A stretch of DNA of 64,000 bases, taken from positions 460,341 to 524,340 of the forward strand of contig NZ_FXTB01000003.1 of the NCBI RefSeq assembly GCF_900182605.1, given 5' to 3'. Source of the stretch: Saccharicrinis carchari (GTDB lineage: Bacteria; Bacteroidota; Bacteroidia; Bacteroidales; Marinilabiliaceae). Below the pieces are notes generated by a model that worked only from the letters and a program-made list of their open reading frames with translations, did no database searches and was not told the origin of the DNA. Each line of letters starts with the position of its first letter. The stretch's first letter is position 1. The position numbers and the translations under genes were made by a program. This document shows positions 56,520 to 64,000 of the stretch, one piece after another.

Positions 56520-57305
56520 TTATTTTTTTGAGAATTCGGCCAACTTATTGTCGAGGTTTAAATAGTAATCTCCTTTTTTTAGTCCTGAAACATTGACCGT
56601 TTGTCCGTACCCCTTAAAAATAATTCCTCCGTATTCATCATATATTTCGTAGAGCGTTGGTGCAGTAAATTCAAGTGTGTCATCTACCTTTTTAGGCGAA
56701 AAGTTTACCTCCGGTTTTGTAGACATATAGGTAATTTCCTTGGAGTATTTTGGTTTGCCTCTAAAATCAGTTTGCTTAATCCTGAACTTATTCTGGCCTG
56801 AATTAAAGCGAACCTTTGTTTCGTAAGTATTTCGGCTCGCCGTTCCGGAACCATTAACCCTACCCACTTCTATCCATTTATTCCAGCGGAATTGTTCCAC
56901 TACAAACGGCAGACTGCCTGCTTCTTTTGTTGTAGCCCATTCTATTTTATCACCGGATATTTTTAATTCGTCTATCTCAAAAGTTGCACGTGCGTTCAAA
57001 ACTTCTGGATTTAATACTATGGGTTGGCAACCTTCCTTGTACTTAATCGTTACCGTAAGTGGTTCGCCCGGCACAAAACCGTATACAGAAAGATCCACCT
57101 CGAAAGCACTGGAATTAATTTCATCGGTGGAGGTGAGGCCGTTTACGGTTACTTCATAAACACAAAAACCTACACCACTTGGAGCAAACGGGTTTTTAAC
57201 ATATAAATTATCTCCCTGAAATGTGCCATTCAGTACAATGTCTTCGGCCCGGATTGGGAAGGCCATCATCGCAAAAAGCAGTATAAAGTGTATAAGTCTT
57301 TTCAT
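56520..57305 (-). CDS. Secreted protein with T9SS-like C-terminal signal
   Basis: This 261-residue protein has a signal peptide (residues 1-20, ending IRA-ED). It is otherwise beta-rich, with no recognised enzyme domain. The C-terminal segment LYEIYDEYGGIIFKGYG, VNVSGLKKGDYYLNL, then a Lys-Lys end resembles the type-A T9SS C-terminal sorting domain (xYDxxGxxV..., VSGLxxGxYxL..., final Lys). It may therefore be a T9SS cargo, which would connect it to the secretion operon in this window. It has its own terminator downstream. The passenger function is unknown. Confidence 0.65.
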   Translation of the reverse strand: MKRLIHFILLFAMMAFPIRAEDIVLNGTFQGDNLYVKNPFAPSGVGFCVYEVTVNGLTSTDEINSSAFEVDLSVYGFVPGEPLTVTIKYKEGCQPIVLNPEVLNARATFEIDELKISGDKIEWATTKEAGSLPFVVEQFRWNKWIEVGRVNGSGTASRNTYETKVRFNSGQNKFRIKQTDFRGKPKYSKEITYMSTKPEVNFSPKKVDDTLEFTAPTLYEIYDEYGGIIFKGYGQTVNVSGLKKGDYYLNLDNKLAEFSKK

Positions 57306-57473
57306 TGATTTAAGTATAGGGTGTTGTCAACAGTTTTGCAATTTAAAAAAACATAGTCATTCCAGCAATAAAAGTAACAATATCTCATTGTAAAAATACA
57401 CTATTTTTGATTAGTGCCTGATGAAAGCATATATTTAAAAATAAATTATCAACAACTAGGAAAGACGACTTTG

Positions 57474-59312
57474 TTAAACGGGCTCTTTCCAGTCGTTATT
57501 TAGTTTAATAAGATCAATAAGCTCGTTTACGGCATCTTTTTCGTCAATGTTCTTTTTTACCACTTTACGCTGATAATACAAAGTTATTTTTCCGGGGCCC
57601 GAACCTACATATCCATAGTCAGCATCTGCCATTTCACCCGGGCCATTCACGATGCAGCCCATCACGGCTATCTTTAGACCTTTTAAATGGGCGGTGCGTT
57701 CTTTAACTCGGGTTGTAGTTTCCTGAATACCAAAAAGTGTTCTGCCACATCCGGGACACGATATGTAATCGGGCTTCTCGAAACGAACTCTGGCAGCCTG
57801 CAAAATAGCATAGGCCGTTTTGTTTACCATGCCCGGCTTGCTTTCTTTATTATAATCTATCCAGATGCCATCACCGAAACCATCCAGAAACAACGGGCCA
57901 AAATCGCATGCTGCTTGTATCTGTGTATTGCGATCGAACACTGGGTTGTATTTATTGTAGATTATCACCGGATGATTTACTTTGTTTGAAGCCAACCATA
58001 AAAATGCAGCTCTTTGTTCGGCTATGTTATTTTTATTTGTGGAGCTTAATACTAACACAAGGTTCGTACATGATTTTATTCTCTCGTAAAAAGCGGGGTT
58101 AAATTCTGAATAACTGACTTTGAGAAAAATCTTAGCAGCATTTAATTCCTTCAATTGATTTAACTCTTTGATTTTTAAAAGAGGGAAATGGCGTGCTTTG
58201 TCCTTGAGCTTATTCCACTGATTCAGTGGTAATATGTTGGCTGCCGATTCATCCCCGGACGAAAAAATGTAATCGGGCGCATCTTTTAGTGTTTTTTTAT
58301 TGCCAAGGACTACCGGAAAGTTGCCGCCACCAATATTACCCACAGCCTCAGACTTGCGCCTGGCATATTCAAAAGGAGAATAGGACGCATCGTTTACCGG
58401 CTTAATAGTATCGTGATCGGCTTTTGAAGACGTGTATCTGATTAATTCCCTGGCTACCGGAATTTCTTTTTCAGGGTCTTCGGTGAGTGATACTCTTATG
58501 GTATCACCTATGCCATCGGCCAATAGGGCACCAATACCCACTGCCGACCGGATACGCCCATCCTCGCCTTCGCCAGCTTCTGTTACCCCTAAATGTAAAG
58601 GATAGCTGATGTTTTCTTCCTGCATCTTTTGCACCAATAACCTAACGGTATGCACCATTACACGCGCATTGCTGGCTTTGATACTCAATACTATGCGCTT
58701 AAATTCTTCCTGCTGGCAGATGCGTAGAAATTCCATGCACGACTCCACCATTCCCATGGGGGTATCGCCATAACGGCTCATAATCCTATCCGATAGCGAT
58801 CCGTGGTTGGTTCCTATACGCAGGGCGGTATTGTTTTGCTTGCAAATATTAAGCAGGGGAATCAGTTTTTTCTTTACCGTCTCCAGCTCTTCGGCATACG
58901 ACTCCGGTGTATATTGGATGGTTTCAAATTTTTTGGCTCCATCCACAAAATTACCGGGGTTTATTCTTACCTTTTCAATGTGCTCTGCCGCTATGTTAGC
59001 AGCATTGGGGTTAAAATGAATATCGGCCACCAAAGGAGCAGTATATCCCTGACGATGGAGTTCGGTTTTTATATTTTTTAAATTGGCGGCTTCGCGCCTG
59101 CCTTGTGCAGTCATGCGCACCATTTGACCGCCTGCATCAAAAATAGTTTTTATTTGATTTACAGTGGCTTCGGTGTGGTTGGTGTTAGTGGTAGTCATGG
59201 ATTGTACCACTATTGGATGGGTATCTCCCAACATTAATTCGCCAATAGTAACTTCGCGTGTTTTATTACGCTTGTATTTAAACAGGTCGATACAGTATTC
59301 GGATTTGATCAT
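57474..59312 (-). CDS. ispG: 4-hydroxy-3-methylbut-2-enyl diphosphate synthase, long form
   Basis: This 612-residue enzyme converts MEcPP to HMBPP in the MEP isoprenoid pathway. The TIM-barrel N-terminus has VQSMTTTNTNHT and ADIHFNPN. The C-terminus carries the 4Fe-4S Cys residues in SCPGCGRTLF and VMGCIVNGPGE. It has an extra central domain (about residues 285-500) of the type found in Bacteroidetes, Chlamydiae and plants, not in E. coli IspG. I use the ATG at 59312; the longer frame upstream is an antisense shadow of gldA. It diverges from gldA. Confidence 0.95.
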   Translation of the reverse strand: MIKSEYCIDLFKYKRNKTREVTIGELMLGDTHPIVVQSMTTTNTNHTEATVNQIKTIFDAGGQMVRMTAQGRREAANLKNIKTELHRQGYTAPLVADIHFNPNAANIAAEHIEKVRINPGNFVDGAKKFETIQYTPESYAEELETVKKKLIPLLNICKQNNTALRIGTNHGSLSDRIMSRYGDTPMGMVESCMEFLRICQQEEFKRIVLSIKASNARVMVHTVRLLVQKMQEENISYPLHLGVTEAGEGEDGRIRSAVGIGALLADGIGDTIRVSLTEDPEKEIPVARELIRYTSSKADHDTIKPVNDASYSPFEYARRKSEAVGNIGGGNFPVVLGNKKTLKDAPDYIFSSGDESAANILPLNQWNKLKDKARHFPLLKIKELNQLKELNAAKIFLKVSYSEFNPAFYERIKSCTNLVLVLSSTNKNNIAEQRAAFLWLASNKVNHPVIIYNKYNPVFDRNTQIQAACDFGPLFLDGFGDGIWIDYNKESKPGMVNKTAYAILQAARVRFEKPDYISCPGCGRTLFGIQETTTRVKERTAHLKGLKIAVMGCIVNGPGEMADADYGYVGSGPGKITLYYQRKVVKKNIDEKDAVNELIDLIKLNNDWKEPV

Positions 59313-59349
59313 TTTTAATGTCTTATTAATAACTACATCTCGCAAAACA

Positions 59350-59357
59350 CAAAAGTA
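59350..59357 (-). promoter_or_regulatory. Candidate -7 element for ispG
   Basis: On the minus strand TACTTTTG matches TAnnTTTG. It lies 38 bp before the ispG start. No clear -33 TTG was found. Confidence 0.4.
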
Positions 59358-59439
59358 AGCTTTTAGATAATATGATGAGGGTATACGTATTATATAAATG
59401 CAATAATTAACTTTACGCATTAAAAAAACAAAAAAATAT

Positions 59440-60351
59440 ATGTCTATTTCTGTTTCCCAGGTATCAAGAGTGTTTGGCCAGCAAAAAGCTTTGGATAATG
59501 TATCGTTTGAAATTGCATCGGGTGAGGTGGTGGGATTTTTAGGCCCCAACGGTGCGGGCAAATCCACTATGATGAAAATTATCACGGGCTATCTGCCACC
59601 CACAAACGGTCAGGTATTGGTTTGCGGATTGGATGTGTCTCACAATTCGCTGGAGCACAAACGTAAAATAGGTTATTTGCCCGAGCATAACCCACTTTAC
59701 TTGGATATGTATGTGCGCGAATACCTCACTCACATTGCCGGTATTTATAAATTGGGAAGAGCTACCAAAAAGCGTGTGGAAGAAATTATTGACATGACGG
59801 GTCTTGCACCTGAAAGAACTAAAAAGATTTCAGCTCTTTCTAAAGGGTTCCGTCAGCGGGTGGGGTTGGCACAAGCTCTTTTGCCCGATCCGGAAGTACT
59901 TATCCTGGATGAACCTACCACAGGGCTCGATCCCAACCAGATCATTGAAGTGAGGGATTTAATAAAAGAAGTGGGACAACACAAAACCGTAATGCTTTCT
60001 ACACATATAATGCAGGAAGTACAAGCGATTTGCGAACGGGTAATTATTATTAACGGCGGGCATATTGTGGCTAACGAAAAATCCGGTGACCTTACCAAGG
60101 CTGCACTAAAAAATCATTACGAAATTACTTGCGAGTTGCTCAATCCTGTTGAGAAAAACATATTTGACCAAATTGAGGACATCATTGCAGTAAAAAGCAT
60201 AGCACACAATAAATTTAAAATCTCAGCTTCATCGGATATCCGATCTGCATTATTTGACTGTGCAGTAAGTGCGGGTGCAAAAATAATAACACTTACCCAG
60301 GATCAACGCAGTATGGAAGACGTATTCAGGGAATTGACCCGAGAAAAATAA
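59440..60351 (+). CDS. gldA: Gliding motility-type ABC transporter ATP-binding protein GldA
   Basis: This 303-residue protein is an ABC ATPase resembling GldA, which works with the membrane proteins GldF and GldG. Walker A GPNGAGKST (35-43), the signature LSKGFRQRVGLAQAL and Walker B LILDEPTTGLDPNQ are intact. The switch His is in STHIMQE. The C-terminal 80 residues follow the GldA pattern (SMEDVFRELT near the end). gldF and gldG are not in this window. gldA is convergent with gnd. Confidence 0.85.
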   Translation: MSISVSQVSRVFGQQKALDNVSFEIASGEVVGFLGPNGAGKSTMMKIITGYLPPTNGQVLVCGLDVSHNSLEHKRKIGYLPEHNPLYLDMYVREYLTHIAGIYKLGRATKKRVEEIIDMTGLAPERTKKISALSKGFRQRVGLAQALLPDPEVLILDEPTTGLDPNQIIEVRDLIKEVGQHKTVMLSTHIMQEVQAICERVIIINGGHIVANEKSGDLTKAALKNHYEITCELLNPVEKNIFDQIEDIIAVKSIAHNKFKISASSDIRSALFDCAVSAGAKIITLTQDQRSMEDVFRELTREK

Positions 60352-60353
60352 TG

Positions 60354-60383
60354 CAAAAGGCCATTCAGATTATGAACGGCCTT
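60354..60383 (-). terminator. Hairpin terminator of gnd
   Basis: AAGGCC-TTCA pairs with TGAA-GGCCTT around a GATTA-centred loop with one mismatch. On the minus strand it is followed by a short T-run. It lies between convergent gldA and gnd. Confidence 0.55.
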
Positions 60384-60429
60384 GATGCTATATGTTATAA
60401 TTTATAAGTTTATTTCCGCAAGGCTGACT

Positions 60430-61878
60430 TTAAACATCATAATTGCTCGAAGCGGTATCTCCTCCTCTTCCTGTCCAGTTAGTGTGGAAAAATTCTCCTC
60501 TGGGTTTATCCACGCGTTCATAGGTGTGTGCACCAAAATAATCGCGTTGTGCCTGCAATAGGTTAGCCGGTAGTTTTGCCGTCCGGTATCCATCAAAATA
60601 ACTTAAAGCACTGGAGAATGTTGGTACAGGTATTCCGTTGACTACCGCTTGAGCCACTACCTGGCGCCATCCGTTAATAGCTTCGCTTACCTTAGTTTTG
60701 AAATAAGAATCCAGAATCAGATTAACTAAATCGGGGTTTTTATCGAATGCTTCTTTTATATTTTTTAAAAAAGCAGAACGGATAATGCAGCCACCACGCC
60801 ACATCATGGCAATTCCACCATAATTTAAATTCCAGTTGTGTTCTTTCGCTGCTTCGCGCATTAATACATAACCTTGCGTGTACGAAACAATTTTAGAAGC
60901 AAAAAGAGCATCTTTTATTTGCTTAATAAACTGGGTTTTGTCGCCTTTAAATTTTTCAATTGGGGAGCCTAAAATTTTGGCCGCCTCTACACGTTCTTCT
61001 TTTTGTGCCGAGAGGCAACGTGCAAAAACAGCTTCACCTATCAGGGTTAAAGGTACGCCAAGATCCAATGCGGTAATACCGGTCCATTTACCGGTTCCTT
61101 TTTGTCCGGCGGCATCCAATATTTTCTCCACTAATGGCTCACCATTCTCCTTGTATCCCATTATATCTCGTGTTATCTCTATCAGATAACTGTCCAGATC
61201 GCCCTTATTCCAGTCGTTAAATATGTCATGCATCTCATCGTGCGATAAGCCCACAAAATCTCTCATTATGTGGTATGCCTCGCTAATTAGCTGCATATCG
61301 CCGTACTCGATGCCGTTGTGCACCATTTTAACAAAGTGACCGGCACCATCTTCGCCAACCCAATCACAGCATGGTATGTTATCCACTTTGGCAGCGATAT
61401 CCTGAAACAAATCTTTAATCAGAGGCCATGCTTCTTTAGAGCCACCGGGCATAAGCGAAGGCCCGGTGAGTGCACCTTCTTCACCTCCCGAAACGCCGGA
61501 ACCTACATACAACAAGCCTTTTTCTTCTACATATTTTGTGCGACGCATTGTATCGGGGAAGTGTGAATTGCCACCGTCAATGATAACATCCCCTTTATCA
61601 AGATGCGGTATAAGCTGGTCTATCAGCGCATCCACGGGTGCTCCGGCTTTCACTAACATCATCACCTTGCGCGGAGACTCCAATGCATTAACCAGTTCTT
61701 TTATGTTGTGAGTACCAATGAAATTCTTTCCGGCACCTCGACCATTTACAAATTTGTCTACCTTTTCGGTAGTTCTATTGTATACGGCCACGGTGTATCC
61801 TTTACTCTCCATATTTAAAACCAGGTTTTCGCCCATAACAGCCAAACCTATCAAACCAATATCTGCTTTTTTCTTCAT
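60430..61878 (-). CDS. gnd: 6-phosphogluconate dehydrogenase, decarboxylating
   Basis: This 482-residue enzyme oxidises 6-phosphogluconate to ribulose-5-phosphate with NADP. The Rossmann motif GLAVMGENL near residue 10 and the IIDGGNSHFPDT block are present. The catalytic region GSGVSGGEEGALTGPSLMPG and the C-terminal helical dimer tail (ending TGRGGDTASSNYDV) are conserved. I choose the ATG at 61878; the in-frame TTG upstream would add eleven residues. pdxB lies 67 bp upstream on the same strand. Confidence 0.96.
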   Translation of the reverse strand: MKKKADIGLIGLAVMGENLVLNMESKGYTVAVYNRTTEKVDKFVNGRGAGKNFIGTHNIKELVNALESPRKVMMLVKAGAPVDALIDQLIPHLDKGDVIIDGGNSHFPDTMRRTKYVEEKGLLYVGSGVSGGEEGALTGPSLMPGGSKEAWPLIKDLFQDIAAKVDNIPCCDWVGEDGAGHFVKMVHNGIEYGDMQLISEAYHIMRDFVGLSHDEMHDIFNDWNKGDLDSYLIEITRDIMGYKENGEPLVEKILDAAGQKGTGKWTGITALDLGVPLTLIGEAVFARCLSAQKEERVEAAKILGSPIEKFKGDKTQFIKQIKDALFASKIVSYTQGYVLMREAAKEHNWNLNYGGIAMMWRGGCIIRSAFLKNIKEAFDKNPDLVNLILDSYFKTKVSEAINGWRQVVAQAVVNGIPVPTFSSALSYFDGYRTAKLPANLLQAQRDYFGAHTYERVDKPRGEFFHTNWTGRGGDTASSNYDV

Positions 61879-61908
61879 GTTATTATATATAATATGTTCG
61901 TATTCGTT

Positions 61909-61916
61909 CAAAAATA
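61909..61916 (-). promoter_or_regulatory. Candidate -7 element for gnd
   Basis: TATTTTTG on the minus strand matches TAnnTTTG, 31 bp before the gnd start. A -33 element is not clear. Confidence 0.35.
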
Positions 61917-61945
61917 GTATTTTAATTTTTGATTTGTGTGTTTTT

Positions 61946-63082
61946 TTAGATTACTTCAATGTGCGTGAAGCCCATGTCGCTTAGTTTTTGTATAATTTGT
62001 GTCGTGCCATTTTTTATCCGCAAGGTATATGCTTCAAATTCCCGTCGAAGCGGATAGGAGCCACGGAGCAGCTCAAAGCTATCCGGAGACTTCCTTAAGC
62101 GAGCATCATCCTCAGCAATGGAATAAGTGTGTAACACCGCTTTTGTCCATATTTCCTGAAAAGTTAAACCTTTCGCATTAATTGTTATTTGGGATTTTTG
62201 AGGGCTTGGGATATTTTGGGGATACCATTGATTTAATGGGAATCCAAAATATTGACTGATAGCTTGAACGCTCATAGCGGTGCCGTTGGCCTTTCCATCG
62301 GCCGAGTATCCGGCAATATGTGGAGTGGCGATAAGTGTCTTTTGTAGCAAGGAGCGGTTAATACCCGGTTCGTTTTCCCACACATCTAAAACTACGTTGC
62401 CAATATTACCCAATTCCAAAGCTGATAATAGCGCTTCATTATCAATAACCTCGCCACGCGAACTGTTTACAATGACCACATGTCTTTTACACCGCGAAAA
62501 AAATGTTTTATTTCCGAGATGAAATGTTTTATTCTTGCCTTCGTGTTGTAGAGGAACATGAAAAGTGATAATGTCAGATTCTGCAATTAACTCCTCCAGC
62601 TCCACAAAGCCAGCGCTGCCTTCTTTTTGTGCGCGTGGCGGATCATTCAATAGCACCTTCATCCCTACAGCTTTGGCCAGTTTGGCCACCTTGCGCCCCA
62701 CGTTGCCTGCACCAATAATGCCGATGGTTTTATTTTCAATCTCCATATTGTGTTTGCTGATCAGGGTAGCCAGCGTTGCCGCAATATATTGCTTCACGGA
62801 GCCGGAGTTACACCCCGGTGCATTAGTCCATTCAATATGGTTGTTTTGACAATATAAGGTATCAATATGATCGAAACCGATGGTGGCTGTAGCAATTATT
62901 TTCACCTGGCTATTGTCCAGCGTGGCTGCGTTGCACCTGGTACGAGTTCGTGTAATTAGTGCGTCAGCATCTCTAATGGCAGATGCATCGGTTTGTGCTC
63001 CAGGTAAGTAGTTCACCTGTGCATAAGGTTCTAAAACACCCTCAAGAAAAGGGATTTTATTATCGGCGATAATCTTAATCAT
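61946..63082 (-). CDS. pdxB: 4-phosphoerythronate dehydrogenase
   Basis: This 378-residue enzyme is a D-isomer 2-hydroxyacid dehydrogenase of vitamin B6 synthesis. N-terminal IIADNKIPFLEGVLEPYA and GFDHIDT are PdxB-typical. The NAD-binding GIIGAGNVGRKVAKL lies near residue 120. Catalytic blocks VNSSRGEVIDNEAL and ATPHIAGYSADGKANGT supply Arg, Glu and His. The PdxB-specific C-terminal dimerisation region follows. I start at the ATG at 63082 rather than the TTG five codons upstream. Confidence 0.92.
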   Translation of the reverse strand: MIKIIADNKIPFLEGVLEPYAQVNYLPGAQTDASAIRDADALITRTRTRCNAATLDNSQVKIIATATIGFDHIDTLYCQNNHIEWTNAPGCNSGSVKQYIAATLATLISKHNMEIENKTIGIIGAGNVGRKVAKLAKAVGMKVLLNDPPRAQKEGSAGFVELEELIAESDIITFHVPLQHEGKNKTFHLGNKTFFSRCKRHVVIVNSSRGEVIDNEALLSALELGNIGNVVLDVWENEPGINRSLLQKTLIATPHIAGYSADGKANGTAMSVQAISQYFGFPLNQWYPQNIPSPQKSQITINAKGLTFQEIWTKAVLHTYSIAEDDARLRKSPDSFELLRGSYPLRREFEAYTLRIKNGTTQIIQKLSDMGFTHIEVI

Positions 63083-63098
63083 ATTTTTAAATTTCAAA

Positions 63099-63125
63099 CA
63101 AAAGTAATGAAATTGATTATTACAA
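63099..63125 (-). promoter_or_regulatory. Candidate promoter of pdxB
   Basis: On the minus strand TTG (63123-63125) is followed after 16 bases by TACTTTTG (63099-63106), close to the Bacteroidetes consensus. The -7 element is 17 bp before the pdxB start, so the leader would be very short. Confidence 0.4.
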
Positions 63126-63647
63126 TTAATATATAGCTTAACAAACTGCGGATGGGGCGATGCGGTTTTTTTATATTTTGTACGCTCAGCGTATAAAAAA
63201 CCAAGTCAAATTCGGTTTTGTCCCAACTCCTTTCTCTAGTATCCTTTCTTCTTTTCATTTAACACTCATATTTTGGTTTAAGCAGAGGTCTTATATTTTC
63301 CGGTGGGTTAATATTTTTTTCATAGGCTAACCATTTGGTCGTTTAGCTTTTAAGTGTTATCTTGCTTGTCTGCTTAAAAAAAACTTGCGATTAATATTTG
63401 GAGGTTAAAAAATAAAGCAGTTCTTTTGCATCCGCTTTTGGGAAACACGATGGGTTAACGAGCCTGTTTCGCTCCCTAAAAAATGCCTCACTTTTTTGCA
63501 ACATAAGAAGATGAGAAGTTCTAAGGGAGCAGCGCGTTAAAAAGCAGTTATAACAACATATTGAGAGAACCAAAACCGTTTTATGGCGGTGTTTTTTTGG
63601 CGTAAAAAGAGGTAAGAAAAATAAACTTTAAATTATTTCAAAAAACA

Positions 63648-63680
63648 TTTGGAACTTAAAATTTAAAAGTGTTATCTTTG
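63648..63680 (+). promoter_or_regulatory. rrnP: Strong candidate promoter of an rRNA operon
   Basis: TTTG (63648-63651) and TATCTTTG (63673-63680) are 21 bases apart, a full match to the Bacteroidetes -33/-7 consensus. It is preceded by A/T-rich DNA. The leader that follows resembles Bacteroidetes pre-16S sequence. Confidence 0.6.
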
Positions 63681-64000
63681 CAGCCGCTTAAAATGGAGCT
63701 GATTTAATGAAATAGCTCACAGCATCCCCCGGATGGAATGCATTATTTTTTTTAAGAAAAGAAGATGCTAAAGTCCAACGGGAAAACGCAAGTGTTTAAA
63801 GCGAATAACAAGATTTAGAATTGGGCCACGGCTCAAGACGAGATAAAAAGAAGTCAGATGTTAACTCATAACTGTTAACTGTTAACTGTTAACCGTTCAC
63901 TGTTCACTGTTCACTGACACAAAAGTTCTTTGAAAATATTGGAATGCACAAAAGGAAAAAAAAGTAGAGTGATTCTTTGAGCAAAACTCTTGTAAAGAAT
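63681..64000 (+). ncRNA. Probable leader of the 16S rRNA transcript (partial)
   Basis: About 310 bases after the promoter contain no gene. They include the phrase AGTTCTTTGAAAATATTGG at 63925-63943, which resembles the pre-16S leader seen in many Bacteroidetes. ATTCTTT (63972-63978) and AAAGAAT (63994-64000) can pair at the very end. The 16S gene itself (start AGTTTGATC...) is not in the window. Confidence 0.55.
63859..63916. repeat. Tandem heptamer repeats in the rRNA leader
   Basis: Near-perfect tandem copies of a 7-base unit, first as ACTGTTA and then as ACTGTTC, fill this stretch inside the presumed leader. Copy number may vary between rRNA operons and strains. Confidence 0.6.

Larger units (their letters stand above)
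63083..64000. other. Gap and probable rRNA operon leader at the window end
   Basis: The last 918 bp contain no supported protein gene. The pdxB promoter is at 63099-63125. An A/T-rich inverted repeat with a TACGC/GCGTA core lies at 63164-63202. From 63648 on there is a strong promoter and a long leader (next entries). A 60-codon frame at 63391-63573 on the minus strand has no convincing support. Confidence 0.6.

Noticed and set aside
59313..59585. Upstream extension of the ispG reading frame by 91 codons
   Set aside because: It overlaps gldA in antisense, and the translated stretch is the shadow of the gldA Walker A region. The family N-terminus begins at the ATG at 59312.
63391..63573. 60-codon minus-strand frame upstream of the rRNA promoter
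   Set aside because: No ribosome-binding context or recognisable domain; such frames commonly arise in DNA next to rRNA operons.
1..64000. tRNA genes, CRISPR arrays, intact insertion sequences or prophage
   Set aside because: Scanning the gaps by eye showed no cloverleaf-like clusters, no regularly spaced direct repeats and no transposase or phage genes.

Overview
The window is a stretch of chromosome from a Bacteroidetes bacterium, most likely an anaerobic or facultative member of the Bacteroidales/Marinilabiliales. Four things point there: an intact type IX secretion (T9SS) core operon (porP-gldK-gldL-gldM-gldN), repeated promoter -7 elements of the Bacteroidetes form TAnnTTTG, the three-gene sdhCAB fumarate reductase/succinate dehydrogenase set typical of Bacteroides, and the long form of IspG with an extra central domain. 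The species assignment is inference. Most of the window is housekeeping DNA with short intergenic gaps.

Layout. 1-5160: a deoxynucleoside kinase cut by the window edge, a GH3-family acyl-adenylating enzyme, a CvpA-like membrane protein, and an overlapping mlaE-mlaF-unknown lipid-transport operon. 5300-6385: a monofunctional mannose-1-phosphate guanylyltransferase. 6640-16291: the T9SS core operon, then an arginase-fold protein with degenerate metal ligands and topA. 16491-23599: PBP1A, radA, a heptose-phosphate adenylyltransferase, panD/panC and a truncated glycogen-synthase-like protein. 23618-31293: a DUF4270 lipoprotein, a DUF4954 beta-helix protein, glmS, a CPBP protease and an unknown helical protein. 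31458-41147: sdhBAC, frr, aroK, parC, parE. 41547-47207: acyl-CoA synthetase, malic enzyme MaeB and an acyl-CoA dehydrogenase with a candidate TetR-type operator.

48117-52384 is the most distinctive accessory block: an octaheme cytochrome c of the tetrathionate-reductase (OTR) type, a cytochrome b561-type membrane protein and two YeeE/YedE sulfur-transport proteins. The second YeeE carries a rhodanese domain without its catalytic Cys and ends in Gly-Gly-Cys-Ser. I read it as a candidate sulfur-oxyanion or sulfane-sulfur respiration and uptake module. It is followed by a gene remnant, an AT-rich gap, an unknown gene, and a HydG maturase with no hydE or hydF nearby.

55764-63082: a SPOR-like membrane protein, a small secreted protein with a T9SS-like C-terminus, ispG, gldA, gnd and pdxB. 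The last 350 bases look like the promoter and leader of a ribosomal RNA operon whose 16S gene should begin just past the window. No complete rRNA gene, tRNA gene, CRISPR array or intact insertion sequence was recognised. Small repeats and hairpin clusters occur in several gaps (6420-6600, 18859-19140, 49842-49924, 63859-63916).
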